The notes under the pieces: model-generated
Database searches by the model: none
Told to the model about the DNA's origin: nothing
Seen by the model: the letters and a program-made list of their open reading frames with translations, nothing else
In this document: positions 51,222 to 58,577 of the stretch, one piece after another
Position numbering within the stretch: position 1 is the first letter of the stretch
Layout: the number at the start of each line of letters is the position of its first letter
NCBI GenBank assembly: GCA_963846565.1
Contig: CAWJWL010000001.1
Location: forward strand, 62,001 to 126,000
Source of the DNA: WHSW01 sp963846565
GTDB lineage: Bacteria; Actinomycetota; Thermoleophilia; Solirubrobacterales; 70-9
DNA: 64,000 nt
Reading direction: 5' to 3'
Program-made: the position numbers and the translations under genes

Positions 51222-52010
51222 ATGGGAGCCGCAACGGAGCTCGACCTCGACCTCGACGTCTTCGCCGGTCCGTTCGACCTCCTGATGAGCGTCGTCCTGC
51301 GCGAGGAGATTGCGCTCGCCGAGGTGGAGCTCGGCGAGATCGTGATCGCATACCTCGACCACGTCGAGGAGCAGGGCGAGCTCGATCTCGAGGCGGCGAC
51401 GGAGTTCCTCGTGCTGATCGCCTCGCTGCTCGAGCTCAAGTCGCGGCTGCTGCTGCCGGCCCCGGAGGAGGACGAGCTCGAGCTCGCCCCCGAGGAGGCG
51501 GCCGAGGAGCTGCTCGCGCGGATGCTCGAGTACCGGCGCTACCGCGACGCCGCCGCCCATCTCGCCGAGCTCCATGCCGACGGGCACCGCTACCTCTACC
51601 GCTCGGCACCCCTGCCGCCCGAGCTTCGCCAGGTGGCTCTCGAAGCTGCCCGGCAGGCCTACGAGCCGGCGCGACTCGGGGCCGCGATCGGGGACCTGCT
51701 CCACGTTCCCGAGCCGCCGGACACGAGCCACATCCGCCCGACGGTGTCGCTCGAGAAGCGCCTGCGCGTGCTTCGCGACCTGCTCATCGGCCGCGGCTCG
51801 CTCGACTTCGACGACGCCTTCGGCGATGAGGACAAGCTGACTCAGGCCGTGACCCTGTTCGCGCTGCTCGAGCTGCACAAGCGCGGCGAGGCGACGTGGG
51901 AGCAGGATGGCGTCTTCGACCCGATCCAGATCACGAACGTTCCGCCCGCCTCCCGGAATACAAACGCTTCGCCCGTCTCCTCGCCTTCGGTTCCGGGGGC
52001 GGCCGGGTGA
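51222..52010 (+). CDS. scpA: segregation and condensation protein A
   Basis: Kleisin subunit of the bacterial SMC condensin. The 262-residue protein starts LDLDVFAGPFDLLMSVVLREEI, with ELGEIVIAYLDHVEEQ, ATEFLVLIASLLELKSRLLLP and the C-terminal winged helix VTLFALLELHKRGEATWEQDGVFDPIQI. ATG 51222 is used; GTG 51219 is adjacent. It is translationally coupled to scpB (GTGA). Confidence 0.93.
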   Translation: MGAATELDLDLDVFAGPFDLLMSVVLREEIALAEVELGEIVIAYLDHVEEQGELDLEAATEFLVLIASLLELKSRLLLPAPEEDELELAPEEAAEELLARMLEYRRYRDAAAHLAELHADGHRYLYRSAPLPPELRQVALEAARQAYEPARLGAAIGDLLHVPEPPDTSHIRPTVSLEKRLRVLRDLLIGRGSLDFDDAFGDEDKLTQAVTLFALLELHKRGEATWEQDGVFDPIQITNVPPASRNTNASPVSSPSVPGAAG

Positions 52011-52585
52011 GCCCAGGGACGAGCTTGGAGCGGGTCGTCGAGTCGCTCCTATTCCTCTCGCCCTCGCCGGTCAGCGTCGCCGAGCTGGCGGAGGCCTGCG
52101 ATTCGAGCGAGGCGGAGATCGACCGAGCCCTCGACCTGCTCGGCACCTCGCTCGAGGGGCGCGGGGTGGTCCTGCGCGAGGTCGCCGGAGGCTACGCGCT
52201 CGCGGCGCACCCCGAGGCCGAGACTGCGGCTCGCCGCCTGCTCGCCCGCCCGAAGACGCCGCCGCTGACCCAGGCGCAGGCGGAGACGCTCGCGATCGTC
52301 GCGTACCTCCAGCCGGTCTCCCGACCCGAGATCGCCCGCATCCGTGGCGTCTCCTCGGAGTCCGCGGTCCAGACCCTGACCGAGCGCGGGCTGATCGAGG
52401 AGTCGGGACGCTCGCGCTTCGGCGCCGTCATTCATCGCACGACGCCGCTGTTCGAGCGCCTCTTCGGCCTCAGCGGGCTCGACGCGCTCCCCGACCCGTC
52501 GGTCTTCGACCCGACCCCCGAGGTCGAGGTCGAGCTCCGCGAGCGCTTGCTGAAGGCGGGCGAGCAGCGGGCCGGCGGCCAGTAG
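52007..52585 (+). CDS. scpB: segregation and condensation protein B
   Basis: Kleisin-binding partner of ScpA in the SMC complex. The 192-residue protein has ERVVESLLFLSPSPVSVAELAE (first winged helix) and LTQAQAETLAIVAYLQPVSRPEIARIRGVSSESAVQTLTERGLI (parts; second winged helix), followed by TTPLFERLFGLSGLDALP. The start GTG 52007 overlaps the scpA stop. It precedes rluB by 21 bp, a very common bacterial order. Confidence 0.94.
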   Translation: MSPGTSLERVVESLLFLSPSPVSVAELAEACDSSEAEIDRALDLLGTSLEGRGVVLREVAGGYALAAHPEAETAARRLLARPKTPPLTQAQAETLAIVAYLQPVSRPEIARIRGVSSESAVQTLTERGLIEESGRSRFGAVIHRTTPLFERLFGLSGLDALPDPSVFDPTPEVEVELRERLLKAGEQRAGGQ

Positions 52586-52606
52586 ACCACTAGCGTCTCC
52601 TCCGAG

Positions 52607-53302
52607 ATGCGCCTCGCCAAGTACCTCGCCCACGGCGGCGTCGCCTCGCGTCGCCAGGCCGAGAAGCTGATCGCCACCGGCAGGGTGAGTGTCGGCGGGT
52701 CCGTGGTGAGCGATCCGGCCCGCGATGTCGACTCCGAAAGCGGGGTGGAGGTCGACGGGCGCCCGGTCGGCGTCGAGCAGCGCGAGGTCTGGGTAGTGAA
52801 CAAGCCGGTGAACGTCGTCTCGACCGCGCGCGAGCCGGGCCGGCGCAAGGCGGTGACCGAGCTTGTCCCTTCGGCCCGGCGCCTCTACCCGGTCGGCCGC
52901 CTCGACGCCGACTCGACCGGGCTCATCCTGCTCACGAACGACGGCGAGCTCGCGAACCGGCTCACGCACCCCCGCTACGAGGTCCCGCGCACCTACCGCG
53001 TCCGCCTCCGGCGCCCGCCCGAGGATCGCGACCTCACCTCGCTGGCGCAGGGGATCCAGCTCGAGGATGGCCCGACCGCGCCGACGCGTGTGCGACGAGT
53101 CTCCCCCCGGGTGATCGAGATGACGATGCGCGAGGGCCGCAACCGCCAGGTGCGCCGGATGGTCGAGGCGGTCGGCAACGAGGTCGTGGAGCTGGAGCGG
53201 ATTGCGTTCGGCCCGCTGAAGCTCGGCGAGCTGAAGCCGGGCGCCGCGCGGCGGCTTCGTGCGCCGGAGGTCGAGGCGCTCTGGAAGGATTCCCGGTCTT
53301 GA
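52607..53302 (+). CDS. rluB: 23S rRNA pseudouridine synthase, RluB/RsuA family
   Basis: The 231-residue protein has an S4 domain (RLAKYLAHGGVASRRQAEKLI, about 2-22) and the RsuA-family catalytic block YPVGRLDADSTGLILLTNDGELANRL, where the Asp in GRLDADSTG is the nucleophile. MREGRNRQVRRMVEAVG follows. The scpB-rluB order supports RluB over RsuA/RluE. ATG at 52607. It overlaps aroH by TTGA. Confidence 0.9.
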   Translation: MRLAKYLAHGGVASRRQAEKLIATGRVSVGGSVVSDPARDVDSESGVEVDGRPVGVEQREVWVVNKPVNVVSTAREPGRRKAVTELVPSARRLYPVGRLDADSTGLILLTNDGELANRLTHPRYEVPRTYRVRLRRPPEDRDLTSLAQGIQLEDGPTAPTRVRRVSPRVIEMTMREGRNRQVRRMVEAVGNEVVELERIAFGPLKLGELKPGAARRLRAPEVEALWKDSRS

Positions 53303-53688
53303 CCGCTCCCGCGACAGCCGACGACCGGCTCTGGGCCGTGCGCGGCGCCGCCCAGGCCGACCGCAACGACGCCGAGTCGATCCTCGCCGCGACGACGGAG
53401 CTGATCAACGAGCTGATGGGCCGCAACGAACTCGCCGTCGATAGCTTCGTCAGCGTCATCTTCACCTGCACAGAGGACCTCGACGCGGAGTTCCCCGCGG
53501 TCGCTGCGCGCGAGCTCGGGTTCGGCCAGGTGCCGCTCCTCTGTAACCGAGAGCTCGACGTTCCAGGCGCGATGGAGCGGGTGATCAGGGTGCTGGCGCA
53601 CTACTACGGGCCGGCCGACCACAAGCCGGAGCACATCTATCTGGGCGAGGCGAGGAAGCTCCGCGCCGACCTCCACAGCGCGCAATGA
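53299..53688 (+). CDS. aroH: chorismate mutase, AroH class
   Basis: Converts chorismate to prephenate. The 129-residue protein matches the trimeric AroH family: LWAVRGAAQADRNDAESILAAT (active-site Arg region), VSVIFTCTEDLDAEFPAVAAR, VPLLCNRELDVPGAMERVIRVLAHY and HIYLGEARKLRADL. It starts with TTG at 53299, inside the rluB stop, and overlaps hisC (ATGA). It feeds TyrA (58578). Confidence 0.94.
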   Translation: MTAPATADDRLWAVRGAAQADRNDAESILAATTELINELMGRNELAVDSFVSVIFTCTEDLDAEFPAVAARELGFGQVPLLCNRELDVPGAMERVIRVLAHYYGPADHKPEHIYLGEARKLRADLHSAQ

Positions 53689-54794
53689 GCGTCGTCTTCG
53701 CGAAGAAGCTGGAGGAGATCCCGGGATACGTCGCCGGCGCGCCGGCCGGCAAGTCACCGGAGTCGATCGCCGGCGAGGGGATCGCGCAGCTGGCCTCGAA
53801 CGAGTCGCCCTGGGGTCCGCACCCGGCGGTGATCGAGGCGATCGGCCGAGCCGCGGCCGCCTCGAACCGCTATCCGGATCCGTCCGGGAGCCTGCTGCGG
53901 CGCCGGATCGCCGAGCGGCTCGAGACCGAGCCCTCCCAGGTCGCGCTCGCCAACGGCTCGTGCGAGCTCCTGCTCGCGGCGGCGATGGCGCTGTGTGAGC
54001 CCGGGGCCGAGATCGCCTACGCCTGGCCTTCGTTCTCGATGTACCCGTACCTGGCGCCGCTCTCGGGCGCACGCGAGATCCGGGTGCCGCTGGCGGAGCC
54101 CGACGCAACCGGGGTCGGCGTCGTCCACGACCTCGAGGCGATCATCGGGGAGATCACCGCCGCGACCCAGCTCGTGATCGTCTGCAACCCGAACAACCCG
54201 ACCGGGACCCACATCCCGGCGGCGCGGATCGCCGGGTTCCTCGACCGCGTCCCCGGTCACGTCACGGTTCTCGTCGACGAGGCCTACGTCGAGATGCAGG
54301 TCGACGACGACCCCGCCGAGACCGTCGACCTGCGCCGCCGGTTCCCGAACCTGGTCATCGTCCGCACCTTCTCGAAGGTCTACGGCCTCGCCGGTCTCCG
54401 GGTCGGCTACGCGCTCTGCTCACCGAAGTTCCGCGCCGCGGTCGACGCGGTGCGCCAGCCGTTCTCGATCAACGCGATCGCGCAGGCGGCGGCGGCGGAG
54501 GCGATCCTGCACGGCGACGACGTCGCCAGCCGGGTCGAGCGGACGATCGTCGAGCGGGTCACGGTCGAGGAGGGAGTGCGCGAGCTCGGGCTCGAGACGC
54601 CCGACTCCCAGACCAACTTCTCCTGGATCGCGCTCGGCGACGCCGACGAGGCGGAGGTGGTGGCGAAGCTCGGCGAGCAGGGGATCCTGGTCCGCCCCGG
54701 GACACCGCTCGGCGGCCCCGGCCACATTCGCGTCAGCTACGGAACGCCGAACGAGAACCAGCGTTTCCTCGCGGCGCTCGCGAAGCTGGTCTAA
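53685..54794 (+). CDS. hisC: histidinol-phosphate aminotransferase family protein
   Basis: The 369-residue fold type I PLP enzyme has LASNESPWGPHPAVIEAI, NRYPDPSGSLLRRRIAE, NPNNPTGTHI, VLVDEAYVEM and the PLP lysine in VRTFSKVYGLAGLRVGYAL (Lys231). This is the HisC signature. Directly after chorismate mutase and with no his genes near, it may act on aromatic keto acids (phenylpyruvate, hydroxyphenylpyruvate) as well as or instead of histidinol phosphate. The ATG at 53685 overlaps aroH. A strong terminator-like hairpin follows. Confidence 0.88.
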   Translation: MSVVFAKKLEEIPGYVAGAPAGKSPESIAGEGIAQLASNESPWGPHPAVIEAIGRAAAASNRYPDPSGSLLRRRIAERLETEPSQVALANGSCELLLAAAMALCEPGAEIAYAWPSFSMYPYLAPLSGAREIRVPLAEPDATGVGVVHDLEAIIGEITAATQLVIVCNPNNPTGTHIPAARIAGFLDRVPGHVTVLVDEAYVEMQVDDDPAETVDLRRRFPNLVIVRTFSKVYGLAGLRVGYALCSPKFRAAVDAVRQPFSINAIAQAAAAEAILHGDDVASRVERTIVERVTVEEGVRELGLETPDSQTNFSWIALGDADEAEVVAKLGEQGILVRPGTPLGGPGHIRVSYGTPNENQRFLAALAKLV

Positions 54795-54800
54795 CGAGCG

Positions 54801-54844
54801 AAACGTCCCGATCACCCCCGCATAGGGGGGTGTTTGGGACGTTT
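54801..54844. terminator. two-tier hairpin between convergent hisC and class II DAHP synthase
   Basis: AAACGTCCC (54801-54809) pairs with GGGACGTTT (54836-54844). Inside it CACCCCC (54813-54819) pairs with GGGGGTG (54826-54832) over a 6-base loop, giving almost 19 stacked positions. The outer arms end in AAA/TTT, so it can work in both directions. It lies in the 52-bp convergent gap. Confidence 0.8.
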
Positions 54845-54846
54845 GC

Positions 54847-56214
54847 CTATGGGTTGCCGTCGCCCACGTCGGGCTGGGCCCGGTAGAGCTCGGCGACCAT
54901 GAACGCGAGGTCGAGCGACTGGCGGCGGTTGAGCCGCGGGTCGCAGAGCGTTTCGTAGCGCTGGTGGAGGTCGGCCTCGCCGACCTCGTGGCCGCCGCCG
55001 ACGCACTCGGTGACGTCGTCGGCCGTGAACTCCACGTGGATCCCGCCCGGATGCGTGCCGAGCGCGCGGTGGACCTCGAAGAAGCCGGCGACCTCGTCGA
55101 GGATGTGGTCGACGCGGCGTGTCTTGTGCCCGCTCTTGGCCTCGAACGTGTTGCCGTGCATCGGATCGCAGATCCAGGCGACGGGCGAGCCGTGCTCGGT
55201 CACCTTCTCGACCAGGGGCGGCAGCAGCGAGCGCACCTGCCCGGCGCCCATCCGTGTGATCAGGCTCAGGCGTCCGGGCTCACCGTCGGGGTTGAGGCGG
55301 TCGATCAGGGCGAGCGCGTCCTCCGCGGAGGCCGTCGGCCCGAGCTTGACCGCGATCGGGTTACGGATCCGGCTGAAGAGCTCGACGTGCGCGCCGTCGA
55401 GGTCGCGGGTCCGCTCTCCGATCCAGACCATGTGAGCGGAAACGTCGTAGGGGTCGCCGGTACGGCTGTCGATCCGCGTCAGCGCGCGCTCGTACTCGAG
55501 CAGCAGCCCCTCGTGGCTCGAGTAGAGCTCGACTCCGTGGAGCTCCTCGGGATCGATCCCGCAGGCGCGCATGAAGGAGAGGGCGCGGTCGATCTCGCTC
55601 GCGAGCCGCTCGTAGCGCTGCCCTGCCGGGCTCTGGGCGATGAAGTCCTGGTTCCAGGCGTGGACCCGGTGGAGGTCGGCGTAGCCGCCGCTCGAGAACG
55701 CGCGCAGCAGGTTGAGAGTGCCGGCGGCGACGTGGTAGGCCTCGAGCATCCGTCCCGGGTCGGGGTGGCGCGCCTCGGGGGTGAAGTCGAAGCCGTTCAC
55801 CGCCTCGCCGCGGTACGCCGGCAGCTCGACGCCGTCGCGCGACTCGGTCGAGCGCGAGCGCGGCTTCGCGAACTGCCCGGCCATGCGGCCGATCTTCACC
55901 ACCGGAACGCTCGCCGCGTAGGTGAACACGACCGCCATCTGCAGCAGCGTCGTCAGCCGGTCGCGAACGGCGTCGGCGGTCGACCCGGAGAAGGTCTCGG
56001 CGCAGTCACCGCCCTGGAGCACGAACGCCTCGCCGCGGGCGACGGCGGCGAGCCGCTCCTTGAGCTGGTCGCACTCGCCGGCGAAGACGAGCGGTGGCTG
56101 GCCGGCGAGCTCCGCCGCGACGGCGTCGAGGCGCGCCCGGTCCGGCCACTCGGGTTGCTGCACGGCTGGCAGCGCGCGCCAGCGGTCGAGATCGGCTTCG
56201 GTCTCAGTTGTCAT
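54847..56214 (-). CDS. aroF: 3-deoxy-7-phosphoheptulonate synthase, class II
   Basis: First step of the shikimate pathway. The 455-residue class II (plant/mycobacterial AroG type) protein has RWRALPAVQQPEWPDR, PPLVFAGECDQLKERL, FVLQGGDCAETF (metal Cys), PVVKIGRMAGQFAKPRS, YRGEAVNGFDF, SSHEGLLLEYE, WIGERTRDLDGAH, DPMHGNTFEAKSGHKTRRVD and GGIHVEFTADDVTECVGG. The class I-type aroG at 57536 is a second, unrelated-fold-subfamily DAHP synthase. It is convergent with hisC. Confidence 0.95.
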   Translation of the reverse strand: MTTETEADLDRWRALPAVQQPEWPDRARLDAVAAELAGQPPLVFAGECDQLKERLAAVARGEAFVLQGGDCAETFSGSTADAVRDRLTTLLQMAVVFTYAASVPVVKIGRMAGQFAKPRSRSTESRDGVELPAYRGEAVNGFDFTPEARHPDPGRMLEAYHVAAGTLNLLRAFSSGGYADLHRVHAWNQDFIAQSPAGQRYERLASEIDRALSFMRACGIDPEELHGVELYSSHEGLLLEYERALTRIDSRTGDPYDVSAHMVWIGERTRDLDGAHVELFSRIRNPIAVKLGPTASAEDALALIDRLNPDGEPGRLSLITRMGAGQVRSLLPPLVEKVTEHGSPVAWICDPMHGNTFEAKSGHKTRRVDHILDEVAGFFEVHRALGTHPGGIHVEFTADDVTECVGGGHEVGEADLHQRYETLCDPRLNRRQSLDLAFMVAELYRAQPDVGDGNP

Positions 56215-56224
56215 CGGTTGCCCA

Positions 56225-56857
56225 TCAGTTGCCGTTCGACGAGAAGTGCTGGTAGTCCTTGGGATCGCCGGGCCAGGCGCCGCCCCAGGCCCAGCCGGCC
56301 TCGCGCTCGAAAGCGATCACGACCGCGTCGTCGGCGTGAATCATGCCTTTAGCGTGCCGCGAGCGGTCCGCGAACTCCTCGCCGGCCGGCGGCGAGACGT
56401 GCGATCCGGACACGTACGGGTTCTCGATCGGGTTGATGTCGATCGCCCTTCCGTAGGCGTGCATCGACCAGCGCTCGGTGCCGGCGACGAAGCGGCAGTT
56501 GAACGCCGAGGTGTTGTCGGCGTTCATCGAGCGGTGATCGTCGGCGCCATAGCGGTCGATCAACTCCATCCGCCGGATCGGGAAGCGAAGCTCGAAGAGC
56601 CGCTCCATCGCCGCGAGCACGCCGTCGGCCTCCCGGCGATGGATCACGAGCCTGCCGTTGTGGACCTCGCCGTCGAAACCCCAGTGGGTGAGCCGGAGGA
56701 GGCGCAGCTGCCCGAGGCCGACCGGGCATCCCGGGTGCCAGGAGCTGCCCTCGACTCGCTCCTTGACCTTGCCGCGGATCGGCTCGACGCCGCCTTCGAA
56801 GGTGGCAGAGGAGCCCGCGGTGAGCGTGATGGCGGCGGCGGCAAGGATCCCCAGCAT
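56225..56857 (-). CDS. secreted M15-family peptidase (D-Ala-D-Ala carboxypeptidase type)
   Basis: The 210-residue protein has a short N-terminal hydrophobic segment (MLGILAAAAITLTAGSSA) and the M15 metallopeptidase zinc sites: FNCRFVAGTERWSMHAYGRAIDINP (HxxxxxxD, in parts) and, near the C-terminus, DYQHFSSNG. The family cleaves peptidoglycan stem peptides, including phage endolysin-like L-Ala-D-Glu peptidases. Likely extracytoplasmic. It lies 10 bp before the class II DAHP synthase on the same strand and divergent from 56909. Confidence 0.82.
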   Translation of the reverse strand: MLGILAAAAITLTAGSSATFEGGVEPIRGKVKERVEGSSWHPGCPVGLGQLRLLRLTHWGFDGEVHNGRLVIHRREADGVLAAMERLFELRFPIRRMELIDRYGADDHRSMNADNTSAFNCRFVAGTERWSMHAYGRAIDINPIENPYVSGSHVSPPAGEEFADRSRHAKGMIHADDAVVIAFEREAGWAWGGAWPGDPKDYQHFSSNGN

Positions 56858-56908
56858 CGCGCCGTGATGCTAGATGCAAGGTGCCGCGCGGATAGGATCG
56901 CCGCCCCG

Positions 56909-57304
56909 ATGAGACGCTCACTGCTGACGATCCTTGCCCTGCTCTGCCTGGGCGGCCCGCTGCTCGCGCAGTCCCACGCCCGCGGGATCCCGGAGCCGAT
57001 CATGTACTCGGGCGCCGACGGCGGCTCGTTCCCCTACGAGCCCGCGAAGCTCAAGTACTCGAAGCGCGAAACGGGCGCTGGGATCGCGGTCGTGATCAAG
57101 GGCATCGAGTGGTCGGACTGGGGCGCGAAGGCAGCGACCGGCAACGGGACGCTCCGCGGCTGCCCGGCCGGTGGCGCCTGCTTCGAGTCGGACGTGGTCC
57201 TCAAGGCGCGCAGGCTCGAGTCCCGCGACACGATCGGCTACTACCGCAAGCTCAGCCTGACCTTCGGCCAGCAGCGGTTCGGTTTCCCGCTGCCGACCCC
57301 GTAG
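56909..57304 (+). CDS. small secreted protein of unknown function
   Basis: The 131-residue protein has a clear signal peptide (MRRSLLTILALLCLGGPLLAQSHA, cleavage near 24), then KYSKRETGAGIAVVIKGIEWSDWG, LRGCPAGGACFESDVVLKAR with two Cys, and FGQQRFGFPLPTP at the end. The pattern is not recognised. ATG 56909 is chosen because it puts the signal peptide at the N-terminus. It ends 40 bp before the leader peptide of aroG. Confidence 0.65.
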   Translation: MRRSLLTILALLCLGGPLLAQSHARGIPEPIMYSGADGGSFPYEPAKLKYSKRETGAGIAVVIKGIEWSDWGAKAATGNGTLRGCPAGGACFESDVVLKARRLESRDTIGYYRKLSLTFGQQRFGFPLPTP

Positions 57305-57344
57305 CTCGGCGGCCCGCCCGGCCTCGTGTGGTTCAATACCCGCA

Positions 57345-57434
57345 ATGAACTCCGTGCACCCGACCGCTTTCGGACCTGCCCTCGCGGGCCGCGCGTCGCG
57401 TGCATCGTTTGCGTATTACTGGCGATTTAGCTAG
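57345..57434 (+). CDS. candidate aromatic-amino-acid leader peptide upstream of aroG
   Basis: A 29-codon open frame from ATG 57345 to TAG 57432-57434, about 100 bp before the aroG DAHP synthase. It ends with SFAYYWRFS: Phe, Tyr, Tyr, Trp, Phe within seven codons (57408-57428), and a further Phe at residue 9. That is the make-up of attenuation leader peptides, where ribosome stalling at scarce amino acids decides transcription of the biosynthetic gene. The first base of a 10-bp stem overlaps the stop codon. It is too short for normal gene calls and has no clear Shine-Dalgarno. The leader role is inferred from composition and position. Confidence 0.72.
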   Translation: MNSVHPTAFGPALAGRASRASFAYYWRFS

Positions 57435-57486
57435 GCGTCCGGCCGGCCACTCAGGGCCTTCCAGCATCAGATCTTCGCCGGGCGCC
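57434..57486 (+). promoter_or_regulatory. stem-loop between leader peptide and aroG
   Basis: GGCGTCCGGC (57434-57443) pairs with GCCGGGCGCC (57477-57486) over 10 bp with one G-U. TAGCT (57428-57432) and AGCTA (57492-57496) can extend it. The left arm begins in the leader stop codon, so a ribosome in the YYWRF codons would affect folding. There is no U-run, so the stop mechanism is open. Confidence 0.55.
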
Positions 57487-57535
57487 GCAGCAGCTAGACC
57501 GTGTCCAACCAGTCTTACGTGAGGATGTTCTGAAG

Positions 57536-58558
57536 ATGATGATCGTGATGAAAGAGGGGGCGAGCGAGGAGCAGATCGCCCACGTCGTCGAGCGAATCGA
57601 GGAGGTCGGGTGTTCGGCCCACCTCTCGCGCGGCGAGCTGCTGACCGTGATCGGGGCGATCGGCGACCGCGAGCGCGTCGCGGCGCTCGGGCTCGAGGGA
57701 ACCGACGGGGTCGATCACCTGGTCCCGATCCTGAAGCCGTACAAGCTCGCCTCCTCCCAGTTCAAGAAGGGCGAGCGGACCGTGGTCGAGATCGACGGGC
57801 GTCGCATCGGCGGCGACCATTTCGGCCTGATCGCGGGGCCGTGCACGGTCGAGAGCCGCGAGCAGACGCTCGAGGTCGCCCGCGTCGTCAGCGACGCGGG
57901 AGCCGACATGCTGCGCGGCGGCGCGTACAAGCCCCGTACGTCGCCGTACAGCTTCCAGGGTCTCGGTGTCGAGGGCCTGCGGCTCCTGAGTGAGGCGAAG
58001 GACGAGACCGGCCTGCCGATCGTCACCGAGCTGATGGACGTCCGTGATGCGGAGCACGTCGCCGAGGTCGCCGACGTGATCCAGATCGGCGCCCGCAACA
58101 TGCAGAACTACACCCTGCTCACGGAGGCCGGGCGGACGGGCAAGGCGGTCCTTTTGAAGCGGGGCCTGGCTTCGACCCTCGACGACCTTTTGATGGCCGC
58201 GGAGTACGTGCTCAAGGAGGGGAACCCGAACGTGATCCTCTGCGAGCGCGGGATCCGCACCTTCGAGACCGCCTACCGGTTCACGCTCGACCTGCTTGCG
58301 ATCCCGGCGCTGCGCGAGCTCACGCACCTGCCGATCGTCGTCGACCCGAGCCATGCGCCGGGCCGGCGCGACTGGGTGCCGGCGATGTCGATGGCCGCTG
58401 CCGCGGCCGGTGCCGACGGGATCATGGTCGAGGTCCACAACGACCCCGAGCACGCGATCTGCGACGGTCCGCAGGCGCTGCCCACCGAGGATTTCGCCGA
58501 CTACGCGGAGCAGGTCCGCCGGGTCGCCGAGGTCGCGGGCAAGCTCGTCGGCGTCTGA
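57536..58558 (+). CDS. aroG: 3-deoxy-7-phosphoheptulonate synthase, type I (AroA-beta)
   Basis: Condenses PEP and erythrose-4-phosphate. The 340-residue protein has an N-terminal ferredoxin-like regulatory domain (MMIVMKEGASEEQIAHVVER, about 1-70) and the KDO8P-like catalytic barrel: FGLIAGPCTVESREQ, LRGGAYKPRTSPYSFQGLG, TELMDVRDAEHVAE, QIGARNMQNYTLL, LKRGLASTLDD, CERGIRTFE, VVDPSHAPGRRDW and EVHNDPEHAICDGPQAL. The N-terminal domain mediates Tyr/Phe feedback in Thermotoga-type enzymes. ATG 57536 follows GAGGA at about 57520. It leads aroG-tyrA-aroA and is preceded by a leader peptide. Confidence 0.94.
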   Translation: MMIVMKEGASEEQIAHVVERIEEVGCSAHLSRGELLTVIGAIGDRERVAALGLEGTDGVDHLVPILKPYKLASSQFKKGERTVVEIDGRRIGGDHFGLIAGPCTVESREQTLEVARVVSDAGADMLRGGAYKPRTSPYSFQGLGVEGLRLLSEAKDETGLPIVTELMDVRDAEHVAEVADVIQIGARNMQNYTLLTEAGRTGKAVLLKRGLASTLDDLLMAAEYVLKEGNPNVILCERGIRTFETAYRFTLDLLAIPALRELTHLPIVVDPSHAPGRRDWVPAMSMAAAAAGADGIMVEVHNDPEHAICDGPQALPTEDFADYAEQVRRVAEVAGKLVGV

Positions 58559-58577
58559 GTCCGAGAGTCGGCGGGCG

